Of a stretch of DNA of 64,000 bases, positions 22,983 to 35,005 are shown piece after piece (positions within the stretch are counted from its first letter, which is position 1; the number at the start of each line of letters is the position of its first letter). The notes under the pieces were generated by a model. It did no database searches, had not been told where the DNA came from, and was given only the letters and a program-made list of their open reading frames with translations. This stretch comes from Selaginella moellendorffii (taxonomy: Eukaryota > Streptophyta > Lycopodiopsida > Selaginellales > Selaginellaceae). Both the position numbers and the translations under genes were made by a program. Where the stretch lies: NCBI RefSeq assembly GCF_000143415.4, contig NW_003314287.1:751160-815159 (forward strand), in the 5' to 3' direction.

Positions 22983-23910
22983 ATGGCGGAGGCAAAGATC
23001 GGGCAGAGTACGTTCTTCTTTCCCTCTCGAGCGAGCATCACCATGCTAGCTCGCTTGATCGTCCTCGTGCTGCTGGTCTTGGCTCTTGGCGCAGGCTCCT
23101 CGTCTCATGGAGAAGGCAGGCACGCCGAGATGACTCCACTGCAGAAGCACGTCGCGTTTTTCGATCGAAATGGCGATGGTATCGTTTATCCGTGGGAGAC
23201 GTACACAGGTTTGTGGCTCCATTTTTCTTCTTCGCTCTCTCGAGATCGACGTGAGCTTATGACAGGATTTCGAGCTCTGGGATTTAACGTCCCCACCTCG
23301 TTTTTCGCCATGGTTGCTATCAACGGTGCTTTGAGCTATCCAACTCTTGAGGTCCGTGAAAACTTGGGTTTCTTTCTACTCTTGTTTGATATTGATTTGT
23401 GCTTGTTCTAGAGCTGGATTCCCTCTCCAAGATTTCCCATCTATGTGAAGAACATCCACCGAGCAAAGCATGGAAGTGACACGGGAGTTTATGACCATGA
23501 AGGCAGGTTAGTGTTTTGGAGATTCTTTCTTCCTTATCATTGCTTTTCTCATTTTTATTTTCTTTTCACATCAGGTTCGTCCCTGCTCACTTTGAACAGC
23601 TCTTTGCAAAATTTGCAGGAACGCACCAGGATAAATTGTCTCTCAAGGAGATCATGGCTATGACTCGGAGCAATCGTGATGCTCTTGATTTTTTTGGATG
23701 GTATGCAAGGTTAACATTTCCTAAACATGGTTCATGAGAATGCCTGTTTTGATTCTTAGGTCTGCAGCAAAGCTAGAATGGGGTGCTGCCTTCCAACTGG
23801 TGAAGGATGAAAACGGATATGCTTCTAAACAGTCTATCAAGGGAATTTATGATGGCAGTTTGTTTTATGATGTTGAAAAACATTTGAAAACCAAAAGAAA
23901 TAATATTTGA
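22983..23910 (+). CDS. Caleosin / peroxygenase
   Basis: Five exons (22983-23208, 23266-23351, 23412-23506, 23575-23700, 23760-23910), 227 residues, all phases closing. An N-terminal hydrophobic helix ([15 protein letters not shown]) is followed by [20 protein letters not shown], which combines the first conserved haem-ligand histidine with a canonical EF-hand loop. Then come a caleosin-type hydrophobic segment ([16 protein letters not shown]), [17 protein letters not shown] with the second conserved histidine, [10 protein letters not shown], and the C-terminal [14 protein letters not shown]. Caleosins are calcium-binding haem peroxygenases on lipid droplets or ER that oxidise fatty-acid hydroperoxides (known). 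The leading helix suggests a membrane-anchored or ER form. The gene appears intact and is the last ordinary gene before the transposon-rich region. Confidence 0.93.
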
Positions 23911-25758
23911 AGTGAAAATTTTATTATAAATATTTCCTCGCTAAATACAATAAAAGGTTATTGCATTTGGTAGATTTCATTTTGAAAAAGCTAAATGTAA
24001 TATTTACTACATTTTTATTTATAAGATAAGAAATAAGCAAGGAGGAAACTAATATAATAGAAAATGTTATAATAAAAAATTACGCATTCAGAAAACAATA
24101 AGTAACTATTTTAGTATCCACTTTTAGTACTTTATTTACTAAAAAGATGTGTTATAGCTAATAAATATTTCTTCAAAAAACTTTTTATTACATTTATTTC
24201 TAGTTCTAAATGCTTATACTATTATTAGATTTACATTCAAAAGATTATGTTATAAAATATAGTAATCAAATATGATGGTAAGTTTTGGGAGGAGGTAAAG
24301 CTGGACAGATCTGCTTAGGTGAGTTACATTGCAAAAAATTATATTATACTACAAGATATATCAATTTAAAACATATATTTGCTTGAATTGTTTAATCACA
24401 TATATGTGACATACAAAATAATATTTAGACACAACTTTTTTGTCAAGGTATATAGATATGCCATTATAAGAAACTCTCCAATGTGTCAGTTAGTAAAAGA
24501 CTCTAAAATCATAATTGAAACAATAAAGAGTTTAGACTCAATTGGGTTTTTGGTTTGATTAGGCAAACTTGTAGGGGGATTGGGATAGTAATTGATATAC
24601 CTAAAATATACTTAAATATTCTAGGATATTCTACCATCTAATGGTTGTTATTCATTAGTATAATTTTGTATTTATAATTTATAAAAAATTTTATAATTTA
24701 TAAACTTTTTAGTATATTATTTTTTATTCTATCATCTAATGTTTGATATGTGATAAGATTAATCTTGTATTTATAAATTACAAACATGCTTATAATTATA
24801 GATCAAAGTAAAATAACACTACTATTAAGAAAATCAAGCATTGCTACATGCAAGATGTAGCAATTTATTTATATTTATCCTCTGAGAAACCATAAAGTCT
24901 AGTTTTGACATACTTGAAACTAGGAAAGACCATATGAGGTGTAGTGATAAAGGAGGGATCAATAGAACTAGAATCTAGTTTTATGCAATCTAGATTAATG
25001 AAATTAGAGTCTAATTCTATATAGATTTTATCACTCACTCCACAAACATATACTATCAATATTTAATGGTTATGAACTTTATGCCTTATCTAATGTCCCT
25101 AGCCTCATCTCTCCTATATGACTATGCCTACCAATATGACAAACATGAGTTGATCATGAAATCAATGGAGGTATATTACACTTGCTTGATGTCCATTCAT
25201 ATGGCATCCACAGTTTCTTAGAGATATAAAAACCCCTTGAAGATGTACAGTCTTGGATCCTATAGTGTGGTGAACTAAAGAGTGCAAAATCTCTAATAAT
25301 TGTGACATTGTTGTTGTGTGGAAGCCCTCTCTTTGTTGCTATATAGCTAATCCCTTTTAATTAAGATGTAAATAACTAAAGTGAACAATTTGAGAAATAG
25401 TCCATAAGGGTAGGGAAAGGGCTCATGAACAAGAGTGCACACCTTTTTCCAATCGTTCAAGGGTTTTGGGATATTTAGTGTGAACAGAAGCTGAGAGTTG
25501 TAGCTCTCTCTCGAGCCCTGTTCTTTTGACACCCTACCCCTTGGGTCACCACCCTACCCCTTGAGTCGAGCCTAGTCAGAGCAAATTAGACCTGCCAAAT
25601 GTCAATTAATATATGGTGTGATTCCTCTACCCAATTAATAGAGTCAGATTTGAGACCGCTCCAATACCAAATGTAAGCTCCTAAATTTGGACTTCTCGGG
25701 AAGTCACCCAGGCTAGTATTATTCAAACCTAAAAACACTTAATTTCAAATATCCCAAG
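23911..25758. other. AT-rich intergenic DNA with a truncated LTR end
   Basis: 23,911-25,600 is AT-rich with many short direct and inverted AT repeats and no credible gene. At about 25,660-25,670 the sequence CCAATACCAAATG is the complement of a tRNA-type primer binding site (TTTGGTATTGG) directly joined to TGTAAGCTCC. This suggests the end of a minus-strand LTR (25,671-25,758) that is cut off where the family 1 LTR begins at 25,759. Confidence 0.5.
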
Positions 25759-26825
25759 TGTCGCGAATGTGACTTCAGGTATCAAAAGTTACCTGTCGGC
25801 CAATCCTTATGGACACTCTTACCTTACTGCCACGATGGCAAGAGGTCAGTATTGCTGGACCCTTTATTAGTCCCTCTTGTACTAGTGGAGTTAGCTAGGC
25901 ATTTCGAGTGTACTTAGACTGGACGAGCATAAGGACGGAATTTCTACGTGTTATTAGCTAAGCATACTTAGCTCGGTAAGGAGTTCTCGTCTCATTTTGT
26001 CTTGCATTGGCTAGTGACAAGAACCCTCGCGTATTGAGATTAGTCCCTCAATATCATTGGATGATAACTTACTGTGTCTGCCAAACACCTTCGCTATCAT
26101 ACCTTTTGTGTTAGTCTCATTTCAGTCCCAAATACTATTTATGGAAAGTGTCTAGATTTACTCATTTGGCATATCTACAAAATGTAGAGATCCTAGAGAC
26201 TAACTCCTGATACTAAGGGAGGCTTGGGGTGAAAGCCCAAAGCGTGTGTTCCTCAGGGGGGGGGGGGGGGTGTGGGGGCTTCCAAATGTATAGTAGGGAT
26301 AGTAGGTAGGTCGTGCATAGCCGACCAACCTAAGGCATAGTCTAGCTCCCGTTTGCGTGCCTGTCCTTGTTCTGTGCCCGGCTTGGGTCTAAGCCCAAGT
26401 TCCATTCCATGCTAGCTGGTGGAGTACACATATTCTCATGTTAGGCCACTGGTATGCTGAAATAGCACCAAACTCTGTTTGGCTCCGTTTTGCGTGTTGG
26501 TCCTGGCATTATGATGCTAGTTGCTCCAGGACTGTTCCAAGTCACTCCGGGCTCCTCTCCCTTCGCTCCTTGGGCTGTATGCTTGGGAGTTGTTGTGTGG
26601 TTCAGTTTCGTAATTCTTTGGCTCCAAGCTTGAGAGTTTGGCACCATTCCTTCGTTCAGTGGCCCAAGGCCCTGAAATTCGGGTTCCACACCACTGTCCT
26701 TTGGACACGTGGCATGTGACATATGGCATTTGTCATGTGGCACAAAGAGGGTTTAGGTTCCGCTTCGTGGTGTTATCCTATGGTAAATCACCATAGGATA
26801 AAGGGTAAAAACCACATACACTACA
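25759..26825 (+). repeat. Family 1 gypsy 5' LTR (plus orientation)
   Basis: It starts TGTCGCGAATGTGAC and ends ACACTACA, followed immediately by TTTGGTATCAGAGG, a standard plant LTR-retrotransposon primer binding site. Closely related sequences occur reversed at 53,457-54,382 and 59,569-60,488 and forward in pieces at 50,639-61,421. It contains a G-homopolymer (about 26,258-26,270) just upstream of CCAAATGTATAGTAGGGATAG, a block shared with the family 2 LTRs. Confidence 0.85.
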
Positions 26826-27950
26826 TTTGGTATCAGAGGATGAGTCTTAGCGAGTACTATTCAATGAGATTGGGCAACTAGTCTCGTTACATACGCAGAG
26901 ATGAAAATGATGATCCAAGTGGGTACACGTTTGGGTGCTAAGACTTCGCATTCGTTCCTTGGGTATGGATTTTGTTACCTTTTTGTACCATAATAGTGTG
27001 AGCTTGCTCTTGGGCTCATAGGATGGATTTGAGGTGTACCGTTTGCACGAGTTTATGCTTGGGCTCGTGTGTGAGGCACATTAGCAACTCAAGGTTACAC
27101 TTTGAGTTGGCAGGATTAATGTAAGCCTATCGATGGTTCCATAAGTTGTTCCATGTACTATGGGTGGAAGTAAACTTTCCCTGGGTTTGCTATGAGTGGT
27201 AAATAGGCTAGTCTGTAGTTGTTTAGCACGGCACTAGTGGATCCTTCCTAGGCATGTTTACAAGTGGATCAATCAAGACTATAGGGATTAGTCTATTAGT
27301 TCAAGTAATCATTGCCATGCTCTCTCATAAACTTTTTTTGGATTGAACTGAAGGCAGTGTGAATGCAAGCTTGAGGTTTGGTCAAAGATGAGACCGAAAA
27401 GAAAATCGTTAGGGACGAAAGATCAAACATGTAAATCATTCTCTCTTCTTGAGAGATGATTTGCAACGAGGTGTGACTCATTGCTCGTATTCACAGTATA
27501 CAATCAAGAGTCCTTATCTTGATGCATATTAGAAGTGATGGTTTTACAAATGGTGAGTTATGGGACAGATAGCGGAGAAGCGCTAAACCATTTTGTTTAG
27601 GCTTGCCATTGAAAGACTTGGGTTACAATGCACAATTCTTTTCTGGGGAACCTTGTTATTGCTCTTTGAGTAGCTTAGTGTTGGATTAGTGTTGAGTTTG
27701 ATCAAAGAGAGAGTGGCATGAGCTTATCCATGTTATAAACAAAAGTTAGTGGTGTTGGGTGTTGTAATCTCTATCGGTGGAATGTAGCATTTATGTTGCA
27801 TTTTGTCAAGTTGAGTTGACACTTGATACTTACATAAAATTTTCTAGTAGTGATATGGGTGATGCTCGTAGTGTTGTTCAATGGATGATCAAGTCATTGT
27901 GAAACTTATATCATATCTATGTGATAATAAGTAATGTGTTTACGAAGTTG
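26826..27950 (+). mobile_element. Family 1 primer binding site and untranslated leader
   Basis: It begins with the primer binding site TTTGGTATCAGAGG (26,826-26,839). The remaining 1.1 kb has no open reading frame of note; it should be the leader/gag region of the plus-strand element. It is abruptly replaced at 27,951 by minus-strand family 2 gag sequence. Confidence 0.6.
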
Positions 27951-28800
27951 CTAGGTTAAATGCACCTTGATGGCCGCATCCAACGCTTCCTTGTAGTTGG
28001 TCGGGTTCCACCGCATTACTTCGCCACGAGCCCAGGTTTGCAAACCTGATATGAAGGCATGGAACGCATCCATATCCCCCATGTCCGTGACAAGTATCCT
28101 CTTTGCCATAAACCCATTCACATACTCCTGAATGGTTCCGGTCTGCTTCAGCCTACTCAGCTCGTCCCTTAGGTGCAGAGTAGCATTCGGAGGAACGTAA
28201 GTTGCACGGATCCTCGCCTTCATCATTTCCCAAGTGGCCACCGGTCCTTCGTTGGCCTCTGTTGTTCTCCACCAAGACTTGGCATTATCTGCCAAGTATG
28301 GACCTTCTCCGAGCTCGGTAATCGCAACGCTCGGAAGTAGTCCTCCATATCGTAAAACCAATCCTCCACCACTTTATAGTCGTTCACTCCCTTGAAGACC
28401 GGTGGGGGCTTTGGTTTGTACTTAGGAATTGCTTGAGGGACTGATTCCACTTCGGTTTGTTCGACCTTGTCTGGTTTGCCTCAGTCCCTGCCGATGGGTC
28501 CGCACCTTCTGCGCTGCCAGCATTCGCAGTCTTTCGCTTTTTCTTCCGCTTCTCGTCATGCTTTAACTTGCACACGAGAGTCTCTAGCAGGGCATTGGTC
28601 TGCGCCAATTGTCCTTCTAGAACGTCCAATTGAGCCTTGGACGACCAAACCTCGCCACCGGACTCCTGTTTGGAAGTTTCCTCACTGGAGTCCTCCTCAT
28701 GCAAGGATTCCTCATCCATAGCCTCTTGTTCGACTGGAGGCTCCAGCTCTGGCGGAGGTTCTGTCTCCGCTTGGGTTCGCTTACGCCTTGCCTTTGCCAT
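27951..28800 (-). pseudogene. Family 2 gag fragment (second copy, truncated)
   Basis: It starts MAKARRKRTQAETEPP, as in the copy at 48,171, and continues to the capsid block (NAKSWWRTTEANEG, YVPPNATLHLRDEL, EALDAAIKVH). A frameshift near 28,460 and another near 28,310 break the frame, and it stops at the junction 27,951. It is valuable because it shows the undisrupted gag sequence (GTAGCATTCGG near 28,170) at the point where the other copy is interrupted by the DNA transposon. Confidence 0.8.
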
Positions 28801-28858
28801 CTCCCAGCAATCCGCCTCTATCCTTCGCTAGAACTGAGGAAGAGGCTCCGATACCAAA

Positions 28859-30034
28859 TTATAAGCCACAAATTTTTCCTTTCCAATTTGCTAGCTTACC
28901 TCGTCTATCCGACCAACTCTGCTTTGGCTTGTGCTAAGTTCCCTCGCCAAGGTTCTCGCCTATGGTACCAGCTCCTACTTGGTCCTACTTGGTTTCAGCT
29001 ACTCACTGCACGAGCAACGGAGTGTTAGCCATCCATCTACGGATTCCCAAATCTCTCCCAATCCCCCTCCCCGGGTTAGACTGGACTTAAGGTTCGGCTA
29101 CACTCCCCGCAGGCACAAGCAGCCAAGCACACCAAGCCTCCAGATTCCTAACACCCCTTGGTACCACAAGACTTGATCATGGGACCCTCTAAATCCCAAG
29201 CCTTGGGTGCAGCACTTGCTTCGGGACATCGGGGCGAAACACCATGGCCTAACAGCCCGGTATGGGTACCTCTACCCCCCCTCTTCCATCCCGAAGGGAA
29301 GGCCCAAGCCCCCGGAAGGGCGAGGACCAATGAGCCACAAGGTACTCAAGTGGGGCACCACTCCACCTGAGCCGGGAGCACCGCAGTCGGTTTCCCTTTC
29401 GGGAGTGGGAGCTGCTCTTGAGCACTTCCTTGGATGGCCCCTCCGGCACCAGCTAAGTCCATGCTCACTCCCACCCAAGGCCCTTCGGTCCCAGTCTTAA
29501 CCTCAAGTCGATTTGGAAGCCCAACTAGAGAGTCCCTTCAAAACTGGTTCCTGGACCTCACTATCCCTACTATACTTTTGGAACCCCCTGCAGCCCCCCC
29601 CCCCCCCCCTGGGAGACGCACGCTTTGGGCTTTCACCCCTTGACCCGTATTAGTATTTGGACTTAGTCTCTGGCTCGATCTCGGACCCGATTTCAAATTC
29701 GATTTCGGATTCGGTCTCGGACTCGATCTCGGACTCGATCTCGGACCCGATCTTGGACCCGACCTCGGACTCGACCTCGGACTCGGTCTCGGACCCGATT
29801 TCGGATCTCGGACTCCGTCTCGAACTCGGTCTCGAACTCGGTCTCGAATTCGGACTCGAACTCGGTCCCCGAGTCGGTCTCGGACTCGATTCCGGACTCT
29901 ATCTCGAACTCGGCCCTAGAGTTGGTCTTGGACTCGATCCTCGACTTGGTCCCATCCGATGAACTCTTTGTCATTTCGGTCAAGCTTTTGGGGATCCTTT
30001 AGCCTACAACATCTAGGGGAGTCAGTTCCTTACA
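28859..30034 (-). repeat. Family 2 LTR (middle, shared) with internal simple-sequence array
   Basis: It matches 48,230-49,387 along its length. On the minus strand it starts TGTAAGGAAC. It contains a C17-19 homopolymer (about 29,589-29,607) and, at 29,660-29,950, an array of CTCGGACTCGAT/CTCGGACCCGAT-like 6-12 bp units that reads as Ser-Asp-Ser-Ile peptides but is not a gene. The homopolymer is followed by the GGTGAAAGCCCAAAGCG block shared with other LTRs here. Confidence 0.85.
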
Positions 30035-30438
30035 ACTCCACCACCCATAGAAGAAGTTCGATGCCCACATCGAACGTCTCATTTTATCCTACGACTTGTT
30101 GACCATGTCTCCGGGGGCATCCCCCCACTTAGCGGTGTGCCTAAGTTAGCCTCCCCGGCCAAGAGCCCATGACAACGGAATATAGGTGTCCCTATACTCC
30201 TCACCTCACCACGCCCTAGTATGGGGTCGGGACTTGAACCCAGCCTTGCTTTACTAGGGGGTTGGGACTCGAACCCAACCTCCGTAGAATACATCTACAG
30301 ATTCGACATCCCCGCGGGGAGTCGGGCGTAGTGCCCTACGCCTGGTCAACCTATCCAACCCATGCTAATTAGCTTACCTTTGGCGCGCCTTCGGGTCCCA
30401 ACATATGCCACTTGCTCAACTTTTGCAAATTGATATTT
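30035..30438 (-). mobile_element. Family 2 internal 3' untranslated tail
   Basis: Non-coding segment between the chromodomain end and the 3' LTR. A purine-rich GGGTGGTGGAG tract abuts the LTR on the minus strand and is the likely polypurine tract. A small inverted repeat, GTTCGATG...CATCGAAC, lies at 30,056-30,075. Confidence 0.5.
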
Positions 30439-33400
30439 TTAATTGAATTTTGCATAAGTACATAGAGTTCTGCCTTGCAGAAATTCCTCCACTAGATCTC
30501 GCGCGTTCGCTAGGTTCTCCTCCGGTTCCCATGTTGGTTCGCAGTGTGGAAATCCTTTCCACTTCACATGGAACTCTCTCACCTCGCGTCCTTGTCGCTT
30601 GCTCTTGCGCGCATTGAGGATGGCCTCGACTTCGTATTCCTCTTCCCCTTGGATAACCTCAGGTAAAGGTCTCACTTGGTCCTTGCGAAGTGGATCCTCA
30701 AAGTACGGCTTGAGTAAGTTCACGTGGAACACTGGGTGCATCTTCCCCATCTCTCGAGGAAGTCGGAGTCGGTAAGCCACTTTACCGATTCGTGCCTCAA
30801 TCTCGTAAGGCGCCGCGAACCTGCTTAAGGAACTCAAGATCAATTCATTTATAGGAATACATGCATCTTTACCTTTGGGTCAACTTTCGGCTGATCCCAC
30901 TTGGTAGTATGAGGTTCTTGGTGTTCAGCCACACCTTCTCCCCAGCTTGGAACTCTACATCCCGACGCTTCTAGTTCGCATATTTGGTTTGCCTTTGTTG
31001 AGCCCGTTCCAAGGAATCCCTCACTAGATTCCAAATGCTGAGTCTTTCCGCCGTGAATGCCTCCACTGCGGGCAACTCTCCATGATACTCGGCCACGCCG
31101 AGTTCCACAGGACCTTCAATAGCTCGCCCATTGATGACTTCCCATGGACTCACCCCGATACTCGAATGTGGTGAGTTGTTATAACACATTTCCGCAAGTC
31201 CCAAATGACTTACCCAATCGGTCTGGTCTCCCGAGACATAGCATCGCAAATAATCCTCCAGCTGCCTATTCACCCTTTCCGTTTGTCCGTCTGTCAAGAA
31301 GTGTTAGTGCCAACAACTTGACTCAATACCTCATACCTGTCTGTGGGTGATAGGCTGTGCTGAATTTCAACTTGGTGCGATACTGTTCCAGGAGAGTCCT
31401 CCAGAACCTACTAGTGAAGATCTTATCTCGATCTGAGATGATCTCTTCCGGTCTTCCCCGCACTCGAACCACTTGTTCGAAGAACAGCTTTGCCACACCT
31501 TCCGCATCCACCTCCGTTGTGGTGGGTATGAAGTGTGCCATTTTCGAAAATCGGTCCACCACCACGAATATCGCATCAAACCCCTCGCTTGGGGGGAGTC
31601 CCGTGATGAAGTCCATCGTAAGACATTTCCACGGGCAATCTGGAATTGGGATGCTTTGCAACAAGCCCCCACTAGCCTTAGTCACGGCTTTTACCTGCTG
31701 ACATGTTGGACATGTCTTTACATAGTCTTGGACGTCCTTAGCCATATCTGGCCAATGGTACTTCCTTTTGAGTAAGCCCATCGTCTTGGGCACTCCACCG
31801 TGTCCCACAAGAGGTCCGTCATGACACTCTTCTAAGGCCACCTTCCTTAGTTCCCCTTCTGGAACATACACCCTCGTTTGCTTGTAATAAATGAGTCCAT
31901 TGCGTTCCGCGTAGCCCGTTTTCTCTTCCGTTGGTAGCTCACCTCTCTGGTGAGCTTCCCGCGCCTCTAGATTCCTCAGCAACACTTCCTGTGCTAGACC
32001 ATCGTTCTCATATGCTATCCGCACATCGTCCCAGAAGGTTGCTGTTGCGCTGGATATTGCCAACCTCAAGCTCGCTTTTCGACTTAGCGCATCCGCCACG
32101 ATGTTGCTCTTCCCAGGCTTGTACAGAATTTCGCAATCAAACTCGGCCAAGGCATTGGCCCACCGACCTTGTTTCCCTCTTAGGTCGGGCTGTGACAAGA
32201 AGTGTTTCGTTGGCACATTGTCCGTGTAAACCTTGAAGTGTCTCCCAAGGTAGTGTTGCCACTCCTTGAGCGCCTTGACCACCGCAAATAATTCCTTCTC
32301 GTGGGCAGGCCACTTCCGTTGAGCCTTGTCTAGCTTCTTCGAGAAGAACGCTACCGAATGGTTGTCTTGCTTCAAAACTGCGCCCAACGCAAAGTCTGAA
32401 GCATCCGTTTCTACCTCAAAGTCCTTACCAAAGTTTGGTAATGCCAATACGGGAGCCTTCCTCAACTTCCCTTTGAGGTGGACGAATGCCGCCTCGCATT
32501 CCGCTGTCCACACCATCTTCCCTTTTCCTGTTTGGTCCGTTAAGGGCAGGGCTACTCTCGAATAGTGTTTGATAAACTTTCGATAGTAGTTGCATAGCCC
32601 CAGGAATGCCCTCAACTCGTGTACATTGGATGGTCTCTCCCATTCCTGGATCGCTTGGACCTTCTCTGGGTCCACCTTGAGCCCGTCCTGGCCCACCACA
32701 TGCCTGAGAAACTTTACCTCTTGTTGAGCAACGTCACATTTGCTCTCTTTAGCATACAGCTTGTGTTCCCTTAGTTTCTCAAACACCTTCGCCAAGTGTT
32801 CGGCATGCTCCTCTAGCGTCTCGCTATAGATCAGGATGTCGTCGATATAGACGACCACGAAGTGATCCAGATAGGGTACAAAGATGTGGTTCATTAGCGC
32901 CGAAAACGTTGCCGGCGCATTACATAGCCCGAAGGGCATCACCAGAAACTCAAAGCTCCCATACCTCGTTCGACAGGTTGTCTTCTCGACATCTTCCTCG
33001 GCTACCCTGATCTGGTAGTATCCTGACCTTAGGTCAATCCTCGAGAAGTATTTTGCCTTTCCCAACCTATCAAACAGGTCCTCAATCCTTGGAAAAGGGT
33101 ATTTGTTCTTCTTTGTATACTTGTTGAGCAGCCGGTAGTCTATGCACATGCGCATAGATCCATCTTTCTTTTTCACAAATAACACCGGCGCCCCATACGG
33201 CGACTTGCTCAACCTAACATACCCTTTGTCCACCAACTCCTCTAGTTGGCACTTGAGCTCCTTGAGTTCTTTTTCGTTCAAACGATAAGGGTGACGAACC
33301 ACTGCCTCAACACCCTCGACCAGCTCAATTTTATGTTCTATCAGTCGTGCTGGGGGTAGCCCCGCCGGTAGCTCCTCTGGCATGGTATCCTGGAATTGGT

Positions 33401-34579
33401 CCAACACCCGCTGGATCACTAAAGGTACTTCTTCCATTCCTGTCTTTTTGTCACTCTTCACCGAGAGTAAGCACAAAAAGGCCGCCTTAGTTCCTTTAGT
33501 GAGTTGTCCTCTCGTGGACACCAGGTTTAAGCAGGAATCTTTGGCCTTGCTTTGCCCTAGCTTTAGATCTTGGGCCTCCACCCTAGATCTTCCTCCTTGG
33601 GCATTCGCCAGTACCACAAGGTTTCTACCTTGTCCATGCAGGGCTACCACGAATCGATTGAACCAGTCCATTCTGAAGATCACGTCAAATCCCGCCATGT
33701 CCAACACGGTGAAATCCATGTCCACCTTCCAAGTCCCCACTTCGACTCTCGCTTGTCGAAGTACCTCATTGGTGCTTTGGCTACCTTGAACAAACTCTAT
33801 AGTCCTTGGTTTGCCTAGCCGCTGCACCGTTAGTCCAGCATGCCGGACTATGTCTGCAGCCACAAAATTATCCGAAGCACCCGTGTCAATAAGGATTTTA
33901 ACAAAGCTACCTCCGAGCTTCCCTCGGAGGGCTAGTAGATGTCGTGAATGACTCTCTACCAAAGTTGCTCGTGTAATGAGTAACTTTGAGTTAGGGACTG
34001 GATCACATACCTCCGTTTGGACTTCACCCGACTTGATGGCCATATTGGCTCTAGCCTTCTTCGGGTAGGGACATTCCCTCGAGAAGTGTCCCGCTTCACC
34101 GCAGTTGTAGCATACGTTGTTTCCCACACTGCTATACGACTTGACCTTCTTATCCGTGGGTTTGTCTCTTTTCGCTTGACTCCCCCACGTACTCGCTCGC
34201 TGGCCACCGGATTTGCCTTTCCGGAACCCCGAGGACTCATTCTTAGAGAAACTCCTCTTGAATTTCCCTCTGCTAAACATTCCCCTTGGTTTGGCCCCTT
34301 TGCTAAACATGGATCCCTACCCCGTCGTGTTGCCCTTTCGCAGGTTATCGTTGAAATGCACCTTGATGGCCGCATCCAACGCTTCCTTGTAGTTGGTCGG
34401 GTTCCACCGCATTACTTCGCCGCGAGCCCAGGTTTGCAAACCTGATATGAAGGCATGGAACGCATCCATATCCCCCATGTCCGTGACAAGTATCCTCTTT
34501 GCCATAAACCCATTCACATACTCCTGAATGGTTCCATTCTGCTTCAGCCTACTCAGCTCGTCCCTTAGGTGCAGAGTAG
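30439..34579 (-). pseudogene. Family 2 gypsy gag-pol (chromovirus) with two short GT-AG insertions
   Basis: The remaining gag (34,579-34,320) ends at an in-frame TAG; then a 995-residue open frame (34,310-31,323) carries a zinc knuckle ([14 protein letters not shown], about residue 65), protease LIDTGAS (about 140), reverse transcriptase ([24 protein letters not shown]), RNase H (VETDASDF) and integrase (HHCC zinc finger with [24 protein letters not shown]). The conserved HPQTDGQTERVN is split after HPQT by a 46-nt segment 31,336-31,291 (GTATGAG to CTTGACAG). A second 52-nt segment, 30,872-30,821 (GTAAAG to AAGCAG), splits KLTQR/FAAPYEI. Removal of both restores the family consensus. A TAG also follows QTKYAN near 30,970. 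The C-terminus has a chromodomain (EYEVEAIL to WKGFPHCEPTWEPEENL). Old copy, unlikely to be autonomous. Confidence 0.88.
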
Positions 34580-34583
34580 CATT
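34580..34583. repeat. Target site duplication (left) of 13-kb DNA transposon
   Basis: CATT immediately before the left inverted repeat, matching CATT at 47,541-47,544. The uninterrupted gag copy reads GTAGCATTCGGAGG with CATT once (near 28,170), so the four bases are duplicated by the insertion. Confidence 0.92.
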
Positions 34584-34607
34584 AAGCTCTATTTCGTTAA
34601 AGTGGGA
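34584..34607 (+). repeat. Left terminal inverted repeat
   Basis: Twenty-four bases identical to the reverse complement of 47,517-47,540; the match breaks at base 25 (A versus T). Confidence 0.95.
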
Positions 34608-35005
34608 ATTGTCATTATCCCACTTGTAAAATAAGGTTTCCAAACCTTTATATAGTATATAAATATAACAAAATTCAACTGCATTGAGGCACATGCCATT
34701 TTATTTTAAACAAGGAAATGTCTACTCAATCACTTCTCCTCCCCCTGCCACTGCTTCACCTCTCTCTTCTCCTTGTCATCGTCGTCCAATTTCTTTCCAT
34801 CCTTTTAATATTGGCTCAGTTGCTCCAAGTCTAGGTGGAGCCCAAGTCCCCATTCAATCTTTACTTTCCCCTTATTAATAAAACAACTTCGTAGACTTCC
34901 AATAACATGCTGTAACACTTCTAGTATAATGCAAATCCTCTTAAAGAATTGTCTTTTAATATTAATACAATGGCATGGAACCCCATGCCATAATAAGTTA
35001 CATTT
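34608..35005. other. Non-coding left subterminal region
   Basis: AT-rich, with no credible gene. It holds a half palindrome at about 34,685-34,700 and the first full palindrome copy at 34,970-34,991 (ATGGCATGGA + ACCCCATGCCAT). Confidence 0.6.

Noticed and set aside
24865-25059. 64-codon minus-strand ORF rich in DSNFINLDC/KLDSSSID
   Set aside because: Arises from short AT-rich repeats (CTAGATT/CTAATT); no start context or family similarity.
26700-26760. GGCATGTGACATATGGCATTTGTC in the family 1 LTR (two short blocks) as a palindrome-family member
   Set aside because: Lacks the central GGCC/GRCC and the mirrored second arm; chance similarity of a GGCAT-rich stretch.
29657-29962. ORF reading SDSISDSISDP and its counterpart at 49,022-49,297
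   Set aside because: Low-complexity array within both family 2 LTRs; present because the unit is a multiple of three bases.
31291-31336. Explaining the integrase break as a simple frameshift deletion
   Set aside because: The 46-nt insert has complete splice-like ends and the flanking codons match the family consensus exactly when it is removed, so an insertion is the better description.
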